A stretch of 64,000 bases of DNA from the NCBI RefSeq assembly GCF_900099825.1, contig NZ_LT629693.1, positions 2,480,001 through 2,544,000 of the forward strand, in the 5' to 3' direction. Shown piece by piece: positions 36,461 through 45,276 of the stretch. The stretch is from Bradyrhizobium ottawaense. Lineage in GTDB: Bacteria > Pseudomonadota > Alphaproteobacteria > Rhizobiales > Xanthobacteraceae. Under the pieces are notes generated by a model that searched no databases, was not told the origin of the DNA, and saw only the letters and a list, made by a program, of their open reading frames with translations. Position 1 is the stretch's first letter; every line of letters starts with the position of its first letter. Position numbers and translations under genes: made by a program.

Positions 36461-36528
36461 GCCAAAGCGTTTCCGAACCAGTTCACCGGCGATTCAACGC
36501 CGGGAACCAGAAAAACAGGGAGTAGACC

Positions 36529-37863
36529 ATGAAGAACGACATCACCCGTCGCGATGCGCTCGCGCTTGGCGTTTCCGCCGCAGCCCTCGCGGCCACCGGC
36601 ACGTCGGCGCGCGCTGAAATCAAGGCCGCCGATGTTCCGGCGCCGGCGCTCCCGATCGAAAAGGGCGCGACGCTGCGCATGCTGCGGCCGGTCCGGTTCG
36701 TCCCGGCCGACGAAGAGGTGTTCCGCGCCAACGCCGAGAAATTCACCGCCAAGACCGGCGTCGAGGTCAAGGTCGACTTCGTCGGATGGGAAGACATCAA
36801 CCAGCAGACCGCGGTGACGTCCAACTCGGGCGCCGGCCCCGACATCATCATCGGCTTCGGCGACTCGCCGCACATTTATGTCGACAAGCTGGTCGAATTG
36901 ACCGACGTCGCCGATTATATCGGCAAGCGCTACGGCGGCTGGCTGGCGCTCGCCCAGAAGTACGGCAAGAAGGCCAAGAGCAATTCCTGGATCGGCTTGC
37001 CGTTCGGCGCCAGCGGCGGCCCGCTGGTCTATCGCAAGTCGATTCTCAAATCGGTCGGCTTCGACCGGGTTCCGGAAGACCATGCCGGCTTCCTCGACCT
37101 CTGCAGGAAGCTGCAAAAAGCCGGCAAGCCCGCGGGCTTCGCGCTCGGCAATGCCGTCGGCGACGGCAACGGCTTTGCAAGCTGGCTGCTGTGGTCGCAC
37201 AACGCCGCCCTGCTCGATGAAGAAGGCAACGTCATCATCAACAGCAAGGAAACCATCGCCGCGCTGAAATACCTCAAGGAACTCTACCCGACCTTCATCG
37301 CCGGCACGCCGTCGTGGAACGACGTCAGCAACAACCGCGCCTACTCGTCCGGCGAAATCTCGCTGACCGCGAACGGCGTCTCGCTGTATTTCTCGCTGAA
37401 GAAAGATCCGGCGACGGCTGCGATCGCCGAGGATACCGAACACCAGTTGCTGATCAAGGGACTGGCCAAGGTCTCGCCGATGTCGGGGCTGACGCTGAAC
37501 GCCATGGTGTTCAAGCACAGCCCGTATCCCAACGCCGCAAAGGCCTTCCTGCAGTTCATGCTGGAGAAGGAACAGTACGAGCCCTGGCTCAACGCCAACA
37601 GCGGCTACTGGGCGCAGCCGCTGGCGGCCTACGCCGATGCCGCGGTGTGGTCCGGCGATCCCAAGGTCGCGATCTTCAAGGACACCATGAAGAGCAACTA
37701 CTACAACGGCTACAACGGACCGATCTCGACCGCCACCGGCGCCGTCAACGCCGACTACGTACTGGTGCAGATGTGCGCGTCCGTCGCCACCGACGCCGCG
37801 ACGCCGGAAGCCGCCGCCGCCGAAGCGGAGCGCCGGGCGAAGCGGTATTTCCGCAGGTCGTAA
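36529..37863 (+). CDS. ABC transporter periplasmic binding protein, sugar type
   Basis: A 444-residue extracellular solute-binding protein (family 1, CUT1-like). The start MKNDITRRDALALGVSAAAL contains a twin-arginine motif and Ala-rich core, so export is probably by Tat. In the mature part RFVPADEEVFRANAEKFTAK, TGVEVKVDFVGWEDINQQT and GPDIIIGFGDSPHIY form lobe one, and KAFLQFMLEKEQYEPWLNA lies late in lobe two. Ligand unknown (sugar or polyol type). It precedes two permease genes in the same direction, with an 80-base palindromic repeat between. Confidence 0.88.
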   Translation: MKNDITRRDALALGVSAAALAATGTSARAEIKAADVPAPALPIEKGATLRMLRPVRFVPADEEVFRANAEKFTAKTGVEVKVDFVGWEDINQQTAVTSNSGAGPDIIIGFGDSPHIYVDKLVELTDVADYIGKRYGGWLALAQKYGKKAKSNSWIGLPFGASGGPLVYRKSILKSVGFDRVPEDHAGFLDLCRKLQKAGKPAGFALGNAVGDGNGFASWLLWSHNAALLDEEGNVIINSKETIAALKYLKELYPTFIAGTPSWNDVSNNRAYSSGEISLTANGVSLYFSLKKDPATAAIAEDTEHQLLIKGLAKVSPMSGLTLNAMVFKHSPYPNAAKAFLQFMLEKEQYEPWLNANSGYWAQPLAAYADAAVWSGDPKVAIFKDTMKSNYYNGYNGPISTATGAVNADYVLVQMCASVATDAATPEAAAAEAERRAKRYFRRS

Positions 37864-37870
37864 AGGAACC

Positions 37871-37950
37871 GTCATTCCGGGATGGTGCGTGAGCACCAGA
37901 CCCGGAATCTCGAGATTCCGGGTTCGCGCTAACGCGCGCCCCGGAATGAC
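37871..37950. repeat. Palindromic repeat, gtcattccgggatggt family, copy 1, inside an operon
   Basis: gtcattccgggatggtgcgt and cgccccggaatgac frame nested arms (tgcgtgagca; ggaatctcgagattcc; gcgctaacgcgc). It lies between the binding-protein stop codon and the first permease. A hairpin here could hold back ribosomes or stabilise the upstream part of the message. Copy 2 is at 62037-62116. Confidence 0.85.
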
Positions 37951-37973
37951 TGGCTACTAAGGACGAACACCTG

Positions 37974-38930
37974 ATGTCCGTGACCACACTCCCATCGCGG
38001 CGAACAGTACAGCAGCAGCCGGGCTGGCTGGTGCGGCTGTTCGACTACAAGCCGTTCCTGATCACGGTCTGCCTGGCGCCGGCGATCGGCCTGCTCGCGG
38101 TGTTCCTGACCTATCCGCTCGGCCTCGGCGTCTGGCTCGCTTTCACCGACACCACCATCGGCCGCCGCGGCGTGTTCGTCGGCTTCGAAAACTTCCAGTA
38201 TCTGCTGAGCGATCCCCTGTGGTGGAACGCGGTGTTCTACAGCGTGGTCTACACCGCGATCGCGACCTTCGGGAAATTCGCGCTCGGCTTCTGGCTGGCG
38301 CTGCTCCTGAACAACCATTTTCCGTTCAAGAGCCTGCTCCGTGCCATCATATTGCTGCCCTGGATCGTCCCGACCGTGCTGTCGGCGCTGGCGTTCTGGT
38401 GGATCTACGATCCCCAATTCTCGATCATCTCCTATCTGCTGGTCGACGTGCTGCATATCCGCACCACCAATATCGACTTTCTCGGCACGCCGTGGCCGGC
38501 GCGCTTCTCGCTGATCGCGGCCAATATCTGGCGCGGCATCCCGTTCGTGGCGATCTCGCTGCTGGCGGGCCTGCAGACCATTTCGCCCTCGCTTTATGAG
38601 GCGGCGATGCTGGACGGCGCCTCGGCGTGGCAGCGTTTCCGCTACATCACCTTCCCGATGATGATGCCGATCCTGGCGATCGTGATGACGTTCTCGATCA
38701 TCTTCACCTTCACCGATTTCCAGCTGGTCTACGCCATCACCCGCGGCGGACCGGTCAACTCGACGCATCTGCTGGCGACGCTGGCGTTCCAGCGCGGCAT
38801 CGCCGGCGGCGAACTCGGCGAAGGCGCGGCGATCGCGGTCTCGATGATCCCGTTCCTGGTGTTCGCTACCTTGTTCAGTTACTTCGGCCTTGCCCGCCGC
38901 AAATGGCAGCAGGGAGAGAGCAATGACTGA
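37974..38930 (+). CDS. ABC sugar-type transporter permease 1 (UgpA-like)
   Basis: A 318-residue inner-membrane protein with about six helices: ITVCLAPAIGLLAVFLTYPL near the N-terminus and the conserved permease loop SPSLYEAAMLDGASAWQRFR near residue 205, where EAAxLDGA contacts the ATPase. It belongs to the CUT1 group (UgpA/MalF). It starts 111 bases after the binding-protein gene and overlaps the next permease by eight bases (38923-38930), which implies translational coupling. No ATPase gene follows. Confidence 0.92.
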   Translation: MSVTTLPSRRTVQQQPGWLVRLFDYKPFLITVCLAPAIGLLAVFLTYPLGLGVWLAFTDTTIGRRGVFVGFENFQYLLSDPLWWNAVFYSVVYTAIATFGKFALGFWLALLLNNHFPFKSLLRAIILLPWIVPTVLSALAFWWIYDPQFSIISYLLVDVLHIRTTNIDFLGTPWPARFSLIAANIWRGIPFVAISLLAGLQTISPSLYEAAMLDGASAWQRFRYITFPMMMPILAIVMTFSIIFTFTDFQLVYAITRGGPVNSTHLLATLAFQRGIAGGELGEGAAIAVSMIPFLVFATLFSYFGLARRKWQQGESND

Positions 38931-39822
38931 CGCTGTCGCACAACCATCCACCAACGTCGCCAGCGCCACGCCGGACACGATGGCGTGGGATTCGCGGGCG
39001 CGGCGGGTGATGATGATCTACCTGCCGCTGTCCTGCTTCGTGCTGATCCTACTGTTTCCGTTCTACTGGATGGCGATCACCTCGTTCAAGCCGAACGCGG
39101 AGCTGCTGAATTACAAGGAACACAACCCGTTCTGGATCACCTCGCCGACCATCGACCACATCCGGCATTTGCTGTTCAACACCGCCTATCCGCGCTGGCT
39201 GAAGACCACGATGTTGGTGGCGATCGGATCGACGACGCTGTCGTTGTTCGCTTCCACGCTCGCGGCCTACGCGATCGAGCGGCTGCGCTTCCGCGGCAGT
39301 CCCTATGTCGGCCTCGGGATCTATCTCGCTTATCTGGTGCCGCCGTCGATCCTGTTCATTCCGCTCGCTACCGTCGTGGTGCAGTTCGGCCTGTTCGACA
39401 GTCCGCTGGCGCTGATCCTGGTATACCCCACCTTCCTGGTGCCGTTCTGCACCTGGCTCCTGATCGGCTATTTCAAGTCGATTCCCTATGAGCTCGAGGA
39501 ATGCGCGCTGGTCGACGGCGCGACGCGGCTGCAGATCCTGTGGCGGATCACGCTGCCGCTGGCGGTGCCGGGCCTGATCTCGGCCGGCATCTTCTCCTTC
39601 ACGCTGTCGTGGAACGAATTCATCTACGCGCTGGCGTTCATCCAGAGCAGCGCCAACAAGACCGTCCCCGTAGCGATCCTGACCGAACTGGTCTCCGGCG
39701 ATGTCTATCAGTGGGGCGCGCTGATGGCGGGTTCGCTGCTCGGCTCGCTGCCGGTCGCGGTGTTCTATTCGCTGTTCGTCGACTACTACGTCTCGTCGCT
39801 GACCGGTGCGGTGAAGGAATAG
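38923..39822 (+). CDS. ABC sugar-type transporter permease 2 (UgpE/MalG-like)
   Basis: A 299-residue permease with about six helices. The coupling loop IPYELEECALVDGATRLQIL near residue 190 is present, as are VMMIYLPLSCFVLILLFPFY at the start and LLGSLPVAVFYSLFVDYYVS at the end. The start codon ATG 38923 is inside the previous gene (its stop is 38928-38930), with AGGGAGAG upstream. Pairs with the upstream permease; the energy-supplying ATPase must come from elsewhere in the genome or from a multi-use MsmK/UgpC-type protein. Confidence 0.93.
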   Translation: MTDAVAQPSTNVASATPDTMAWDSRARRVMMIYLPLSCFVLILLFPFYWMAITSFKPNAELLNYKEHNPFWITSPTIDHIRHLLFNTAYPRWLKTTMLVAIGSTTLSLFASTLAAYAIERLRFRGSPYVGLGIYLAYLVPPSILFIPLATVVVQFGLFDSPLALILVYPTFLVPFCTWLLIGYFKSIPYELEECALVDGATRLQILWRITLPLAVPGLISAGIFSFTLSWNEFIYALAFIQSSANKTVPVAILTELVSGDVYQWGALMAGSLLGSLPVAVFYSLFVDYYVSSLTGAVKE

Positions 39823-39977
39823 CTTTCAGCCGCAGACCATGCGGCCGATTGCCGTGCGGTGACGGCATAAGGCCGCACACTTATCCAACGCCGTCACGCG
39901 CTTTTCACAAAACCGTCGGCCGGCTGTAACGACCTCTCCGCAAGACACTGCGCATCGCCACCTAAAGGAGATCCGCC

Positions 39978-41330
39978 ATGCGCTTGTCATTGCTCTGTTC
40001 CGTCGCCTCCGTCTTTCTGATCACGGGCGCCTATGCGCAAAGCGAAGGTGAATTTCCAGCCGCGCTGAAGGGCCATGCTGTACTGCCGGCGCAGAGCTTC
40101 ATCGATGCACCGGCCGACGCACCTGACGATCTCAAGACCTCGGGCAAATACACCACCGGCCGTCGCGTCGATGCGCTCGGCACCGTGATGGGTAAATCCT
40201 ATGAACGGCCGACCGGCGTGTTGCTGCCGTTCAAGGGCCAGCCGCTGCAGGGCCATTCCGGCATCAAGGTGATGCCCGACGGCTCGTTCTGGGTGATTAC
40301 CGACAACGGCATGGGCTCGCGCTACAACTCCGCGGATTCGATGCTGTATCTCAACCGCCACAAGATCGACTGGACCACCGGCAAGATCGACCGCCAGGAA
40401 ACCGTGTTCCTGCACGACCCCGACAAGAAGGTGCCGTTCCGCATCGTGCACGAGGATACCGCCAAGCGCTATCTCACCGGCGCCGACTTCGACACCGAGG
40501 GTTTTCAGGTCATCGGCGATATCTTCTGGATCGGCGACGAATTCGGTCCTTACGTCATCAAGGCCGACCGCAACGGCAAGGTGCTTGGCGTGTTCGAGAC
40601 CGTGGCCGACGGCAAGCCGGTGCGCTCGCCGGACCACTGGGCCGTGCAGTCGCCGGGCGCCCCGGGCGCGAGCTATACCAACGTCAATCTGCGCCGCTCC
40701 AAGGGCTATGAAGGTTTTGCGTCCTCCAAGGACGGCAAGTTCCTGTACGGCCTGCTCGAAGGTCCGATCTGGGACGCCGAGAAGAAGGACTGGGAGCGGG
40801 TCGACGGCAAGGAAGCCTCGCGAATTCTCGAATTCGACGTCGCGGCGGAAAAATTCACCGGCCGCTACTGGCAATATGTGTTCGAGCAGAACGGCAACGC
40901 CATCGGCGACTTCAACATGATCGACGCCACAAGCGGCCTCGTCATCGAGCGCGACAATGGTGAAGGCACCGCCGACAAGGCCTGCGCGCCGGGCGTTCAC
41001 GGCGAAAACTGCTTCCCTGACGTCGCCAAGTTCAAGCGCGTCTACAAGATCGAGCTCAATGACGGAAATGTCGGCAAGCCGGTCCGCAAGATCGGCTTCA
41101 TCGACCTCTTGAAGATCCGCGATCCCGACAAGAAGGCGCGCAAGCCGCTCAACGACGGCGTGCTGGCATTCCCGTTCTTCACCATCGAGAACGTCGACCG
41201 CGTCGACGAGACCCACATCATCGTCGGCAACGACAACAACCTGCCGTTCTCGTCGAGCCGCGATCCCAACAAGGCCGACGACAACGAATTCGTGCTGCTG
41301 GAAGTCGGTGATCTCCTGAAGGCGAAGTAG
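39978..41330 (+). CDS. Esterase-like/phytase-like periplasmic protein
   Basis: A 450-residue exported protein. A signal peptide (MRLSLLCSVASVFLITGAYA) is followed by a beta-propeller-like phytase-like domain: GHSGIKVMPDGSFWVITDNG, FDTEGFQVIGDIFWIGDEFG, SKGYEGFASSKDGKFLYGL and TIENVDRVDETHIIVGNDNN. Proteins with this PF13449-type domain are predicted phosphoesterases or esterases; activity not shown. It is 155 bases after the permease gene on the same strand, with no palindromic repeat between, but an own promoter is likely. AAGGAGATCC precedes the ATG. Confidence 0.85.
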   Translation: MRLSLLCSVASVFLITGAYAQSEGEFPAALKGHAVLPAQSFIDAPADAPDDLKTSGKYTTGRRVDALGTVMGKSYERPTGVLLPFKGQPLQGHSGIKVMPDGSFWVITDNGMGSRYNSADSMLYLNRHKIDWTTGKIDRQETVFLHDPDKKVPFRIVHEDTAKRYLTGADFDTEGFQVIGDIFWIGDEFGPYVIKADRNGKVLGVFETVADGKPVRSPDHWAVQSPGAPGASYTNVNLRRSKGYEGFASSKDGKFLYGLLEGPIWDAEKKDWERVDGKEASRILEFDVAAEKFTGRYWQYVFEQNGNAIGDFNMIDATSGLVIERDNGEGTADKACAPGVHGENCFPDVAKFKRVYKIELNDGNVGKPVRKIGFIDLLKIRDPDKKARKPLNDGVLAFPFFTIENVDRVDETHIIVGNDNNLPFSSSRDPNKADDNEFVLLEVGDLLKAK

Positions 41331-41337
41331 CGCTATT

Positions 41338-41511
41338 CCCTCTCCCCGCTCTTGCGGGGAGAGGGTCAGGGTGAGGGGCTCTCTCCGCGGACTCGACTCG
41401 CGGAGAGTCCCCCTCACCCGGCGCTTCGCGATAGCCGAAGCTTTGCTTCGGCGTTCTTGTTAAGAACGGCCGCCGAAGGCGGCCTACGCTCTCCCCGCAA
41501 GCGGGGCGAGG
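41338..41511. repeat. Palindromic repeat, ctctccccgctcttgcgggg family, copy 2 type
   Basis: ctctccccgctcttgcgggg and ctctccccgcaagcggggcg mark the ends, with inner gtgaggggct and cccctcac pairs and a middle insert containing a second palindrome (gccgaagctttgcttcggc). Related to the element at 30652-30783. Confidence 0.8.
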
Positions 41512-41526
41512 TGATCTTCGCCGCCT

Positions 41527-43197
41527 CTAGCCCGACGGAATGATCACGACGCCCTTGTCCTTGGGCCAGCGCACCCGCCAGGCGAAGGCGATATCCCTGA
41601 CCTCGCCGGGCTTGGCGTCATAGGCCCATTCCAGCACGCCGCGCTTGTCGCGCAGATTGGTCGCGGTCGGCGGCGTGGTGGCGGGAAGCATTTCGACCTG
41701 GATTTCCTCGTTCTCGCTGACCGGCAACTGGTCCTCGATCGCAATTTTGATCGGGAAGTCGTGGCCGTTGCGCACCGTGGTCTTGAACGAACGTTCGTCG
41801 GTCTTCGAGGTCGTCACGATCAGGCCGGCCGAGCCCTCGTTGCGTTCGACGACGGCGCGCTCGATCTTGATCTTGTCGTCGGCGCCGAAGCCGAGCCGCA
41901 CCGTCTCGTCCTTGCTGGCGGCGGCCATCTGGCCGCGGCCGACAAAGCTGTCGTCGCGATAGATCGAGACCCGGCCCGGCAGCAGCGGCGCGTCCTCGTT
42001 CTGCTTGAAGCTGGCTTCGAGGAACGCGGTCGGATCCTTCACCGGCACGGCGCGTACCGCCAGATCGGGCGCCAGCGTCACGCTCGAGACGCGCAGGCTC
42101 TTGGCGCCTTCGCTGGCGCCAAGGCTGACGCGGCCGGGAATTTTGAACATCACCTGGAAGCCGCCGACGTCGGCAACGGCCTGTTGCTCGTCGGCGCGCT
42201 CGGGAGGCGGCTCCGCCAGCTTGGCGAGCCCGCCGCGGGCATATTGCCGCACGCTGTCCATCGCCCCGATGCTCGCGGCGGGCGCGGCCGGCATCGGGCG
42301 CTGCAATTGCGGATACTGCACGATCAGCGAGTTCAGATCCGGCGCATTGCCGCCGCGTGCGGTACGCACCGTCGAGACCGACAGCGCGACATTGGACCAG
42401 TCCTCGCCGGTGTTTTGGGTGATTTCGGCGCGGCGCACCAGTTCGAGCGCAGGCTTGCGGTCCATCGTGCCGGTGTCGAGCCTCGCATCGTACAGCGGCG
42501 TCCAGCGGGCGTTCCTGACGGCATAGGTCACCCGCAGCGTCGCTTTGGTCGCGGCCGATGCCGCCAGATCGATCCGGACTTCGAGCTTGCTCGGCGGCTT
42601 CTGCGCGCGGTCCTGTTCGAGTTGCGCGATTTGCCGGTCGAGTTCGCGCTGCTTGCGTTCGGCGTCGCGGATCGCGGTATCGGCGGAGGCTACTTCCTCC
42701 GCGACCGCGGCAAAGGCGGCGCGCCATTCCGAAATCGGGCGCGCCTCGCCCTTGTCGCCGATGCCGGCCGGAGAGCTTTCGGCAAAACGCTCGGCAAATT
42801 TGCGCCGGGCGCCAGCGGCATCGACCGCGCCCTGCAGGTTGGCGCGCTCGTCCTTGAGCGCCTCGATCCGCTTGTCGAGTTCGGGCAGATAGATCGGGGG
42901 TGCCGCGCGCGGTGGCCGGGCGTCGATCGCGCCGATGGTGAGTTTCGTCCCCGCCTCGCCTTCGACCCGCAGCGAGGACGGATCCAGCGTCAGCGGAAAA
43001 TCCTTCAGCACCGCCGAATTGTCGCCGGCCGGAAGATCGAGCGTGATGACGCGCGTGACGCTGGCGCCGTCGGGATAGACGGTGACGGCGTCGACCGCCG
43101 AACTGGCGTCGAGGTCGGCCGCCTGGGCTTGGGCGGCGGCGAGCCCGGCGAGGACGACGAGACTGGTCGTGACAAGACTGTTGGCAATCGATCGCAT
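41527..43197 (-). CDS. MuiA-like mucoidy-inhibitor family protein (DUF4140/DUF4139)
   Basis: A 556-residue exported protein. A signal peptide (MRSIANSLVTTSLVVLAGLA) precedes DUF4140 (AVTVYPDGASVTRVITLDLP). A coiled-coil segment follows (about residues 105-200: ELDKRIEALKDERANLQGAV, then ERKQRELDRQIAQLEQDR). The DUF4139 domain runs to the C-terminus (LRVTYAVRNARWTPLYDARL, NLRDKRGVLEWAYDAKPGEV). The family is named after a Streptomyces mucoidy inhibitor; role unknown here. The ATG at 43197 has a near-consensus AAGGAGGG. A perfect palindrome CACCA-N4-TGGTG lies about 49 bases upstream. Confidence 0.85.
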   Translation of the reverse strand: MRSIANSLVTTSLVVLAGLAAAQAQAADLDASSAVDAVTVYPDGASVTRVITLDLPAGDNSAVLKDFPLTLDPSSLRVEGEAGTKLTIGAIDARPPRAAPPIYLPELDKRIEALKDERANLQGAVDAAGARRKFAERFAESSPAGIGDKGEARPISEWRAAFAAVAEEVASADTAIRDAERKQRELDRQIAQLEQDRAQKPPSKLEVRIDLAASAATKATLRVTYAVRNARWTPLYDARLDTGTMDRKPALELVRRAEITQNTGEDWSNVALSVSTVRTARGGNAPDLNSLIVQYPQLQRPMPAAPAASIGAMDSVRQYARGGLAKLAEPPPERADEQQAVADVGGFQVMFKIPGRVSLGASEGAKSLRVSSVTLAPDLAVRAVPVKDPTAFLEASFKQNEDAPLLPGRVSIYRDDSFVGRGQMAAASKDETVRLGFGADDKIKIERAVVERNEGSAGLIVTTSKTDERSFKTTVRNGHDFPIKIAIEDQLPVSENEEIQVEMLPATTPPTATNLRDKRGVLEWAYDAKPGEVRDIAFAWRVRWPKDKGVVIIPSG

Positions 43198-43245
43198 GGA
43201 TTCCCTCCTTAGATCCGTCGTTAAGACGGCAGCGCGCAAAAAGCC

Positions 43246-43259
43246 CACCACCCCTGGTG
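43246..43259. promoter_or_regulatory. Inverted repeat CACCA-CCCC-TGGTG, candidate operator
   Basis: Perfect 5-base arms at 43246-43250 and 43255-43259, four-base spacer. About 49-62 bases before the MuiA-like gene and downstream of the LuxR-type regulator gene on the same strand. Size fits a dimeric regulator; LuxR/NarL-type sites often have short arms. Confidence 0.35.
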
Positions 43260-43358
43260 ATGAGACGCGGCGGGGAAGCAACCGGTTCGATTGGGGTTTC
43301 CATATGGCTCGCCGGCGGCGGGACCGCGGCGAAAGCGCGCGGCAACGTTGCGGCCCTG

Positions 43359-44003
43359 TCAGGGATGGCGTTCCTGATGGCGGCTCTGGCCGAACACGCG
43401 GCGGAGCAGCTCGGCCGCGGTACGGGCGCCGACCTTGCGCATGATGCCGGCCCGATAGCCTTCGACCGTCCGTGCACTCAGGCCGAGATACCGTGCGATT
43501 TCCTTGTTGGTCTCGCCGATCACAAGCCGCGCCAGCACCTCGCGCTCGCGGGCGGTGAGCGGCGCGCAGCCGGGAATGTAGAGCGATTGTCTCGAAACAT
43601 TGTCCGGCGATGTCCTCTCGGAATACGCACCGCTGGCTTCCTCCAGCCGGTCGACAACCTCGCTGATGCGGACCGGCTTGACGATGAAATCGAACGCGCC
43701 GCTGCGGATCGCATCGACCGCCAGCGGGATGCCGCCATTGGCCGAGGTGACGAAAATCGGCGCCAGACAATTTTCCGAACGGAGTTTCTTCAGCACCTCG
43801 AGTCCCGAGCGGTCGGCCGCGTCGACTTCGATGAAGACGCATGCCGGCGTACGGGTTCGCGCATAGGACAATAGCGCGGCACCATCCGCGAAGCTGATGA
43901 CGTCGTAGCCGTTTTCCTGCAGGCCGTTCGACAGCGCTTCCCGCGTCCTCGCGTCATCGTCGATGACGAATACCTCACCCCTGGACGTCGCATTCCACGG
44001 CAT
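43359..44003 (-). CDS. FixJ/NarL-type response regulator with Asp-to-Glu pseudo-receiver
   Basis: A 214-residue two-domain regulator. Receiver at 1-120: FVIDDDARTREALSNGLQEN holds the acidic pair, and IVKPVRISEV holds the conserved Lys. The phosphorylation Asp of this family (in FixJ, TDVRMPDMSG) is replaced by Glu in FIEVDAADRSG, so it may be a natural phosphomimic. C-terminal LuxR HTH at ~145-210: LTAREREVLARLVIGETNKE, IARYLGLSARTVEGYRAGIM, RKVGARTAAELLRRVF. ATG 44003 has GGGG upstream; it ends 161 bases before the MuiA-like gene. No histidine kinase adjoins it. Confidence 0.88.
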   Translation of the reverse strand: MPWNATSRGEVFVIDDDARTREALSNGLQENGYDVISFADGAALLSYARTRTPACVFIEVDAADRSGLEVLKKLRSENCLAPIFVTSANGGIPLAVDAIRSGAFDFIVKPVRISEVVDRLEEASGAYSERTSPDNVSRQSLYIPGCAPLTAREREVLARLVIGETNKEIARYLGLSARTVEGYRAGIMRKVGARTAAELLRRVFGQSRHQERHP

Positions 44004-44230
44004 AGCAGTACCCCGGCAAAGTGATTTTGGTCGATATGGCGTTGGGTGATCGCCGGCAGGTGATCGAAATAAATGGGTCGATATAACTGTGCTGCGATCC
44101 GATGAGCCCGGCGTTCACGCGCGCCGGCGTCTCCGTATTACGGTCGCGTCTTTATACGCAATCGGGCCGTGACGTTTGACCGATGGGGACAAATATTTTA
44201 CATTTCGGGACATTCGTTGAAGGCTAAAGC

Positions 44231-45256
44231 ATGACCGATCTGATCCGGAGCGCCAGCCTGACGCATTATGCGGAAATTGCCCGATCCGTGGGCATCGACC
44301 CGAAGGCGATGCTGAAACAGGCACGGCTTCCGCTGCATTGCCTCGAAAATCCTGACCTGCGCATTGCCGTCGCCGGCGTCCGCCGCCTGCTGGAAGATTC
44401 CGCCAAGGCCTCCGGTGCCGAGGAGTTCGGGTTGCGGCTGGCCGAGCGCGGCGGCTTCTCCACCCTTGGGCCGGTAGCGCTCGTGGTTCGCGAACAGGCC
44501 ACTGTCGGTGCGGCGATCGAAGCGCTGGCGCGTTACATCCACATTCAGGACGAAGCGATGCGGCTGGAAATCGACCGGCGCGACGACCTGGTCACGATCG
44601 CGATGTTCCTGCGCGGCGGCCATCAGCGCGCCACGCGGCAGTCGACCGAACTGGCGCTGGGCCGCGTGCACCGGATCATCGCCATGCTGTTCCCCGAACA
44701 ATGGCGGCCGCTCGAAGTTCATTTCGCGCACGCACCGCCGCGCCGCCGCACCTATCACCGCAAGTTCTTCGGCTGCGAGGTTACGTTCAATTCCGAATTC
44801 GACGCCATCGTCTGTCATGCAACCGACATGAACCGCGCGATCTCGACCGCGCAGCCGATGCTGGCGAGCTATGTCGAGAGCCGGATCAGGGAAATCGGCC
44901 CACGCCCGGAAGCCTGGGACGACAAGGTCCGCGAACTGGTGCGCGCGCTGCTGCCGGGCGGAAACTGCACGATCGAGACCATCGCCGAACATCTGGGCTG
45001 CGACCGGCGCACCATTCACCGCCGCCTCAGGGAATGCAGCACGACCTTCTCGGCCATCCTGGATGCCGAGCGTTCGGATATCGCGATGCGCCTGGTCGAG
45101 GACGGCAACCGGCCGCTGAAGGAGATCGCCGAACTGCTCGGCTTCTCGGCGCAGAGCGCGCTGGCGCGGTGGTTTCGCGGCAGGTTTGGCTGCAGCATCA
45201 CCGGTTGGCGCGGCGGCAACCGGCAGCGGACGGTGGCGGCTGCCGCGCGGTGGTAG
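44231..45256 (+). CDS. AraC-family transcriptional regulator with Arabinose_bd-like N-domain
   Basis: A 341-residue regulator of the OruR/ArgR-like AraC type. N-terminal domain at ~20-210: YAEIARSVGIDPKAMLKQAR, GLRLAERGGFSTLGPVALVV, HFAHAPPRRRTYHRKFFGCE. C-terminal double HTH at ~240-325: TIETIAEHLGCDRRTIHRRL, NRPLKEIAELLGFSAQSALA and RWFRGRFGCSITGWRGGNRQ. This family often controls ornithine or amino-acid catabolism, but the inducer is not predictable. Divergent from the LuxR-type regulator (start-to-start gap 227 bases). Confidence 0.88.
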   Translation: MTDLIRSASLTHYAEIARSVGIDPKAMLKQARLPLHCLENPDLRIAVAGVRRLLEDSAKASGAEEFGLRLAERGGFSTLGPVALVVREQATVGAAIEALARYIHIQDEAMRLEIDRRDDLVTIAMFLRGGHQRATRQSTELALGRVHRIIAMLFPEQWRPLEVHFAHAPPRRRTYHRKFFGCEVTFNSEFDAIVCHATDMNRAISTAQPMLASYVESRIREIGPRPEAWDDKVRELVRALLPGGNCTIETIAEHLGCDRRTIHRRLRECSTTFSAILDAERSDIAMRLVEDGNRPLKEIAELLGFSAQSALARWFRGRFGCSITGWRGGNRQRTVAAAARW

Positions 45257-45276
45257 TTTCGAAAGGCGCGATCGCC

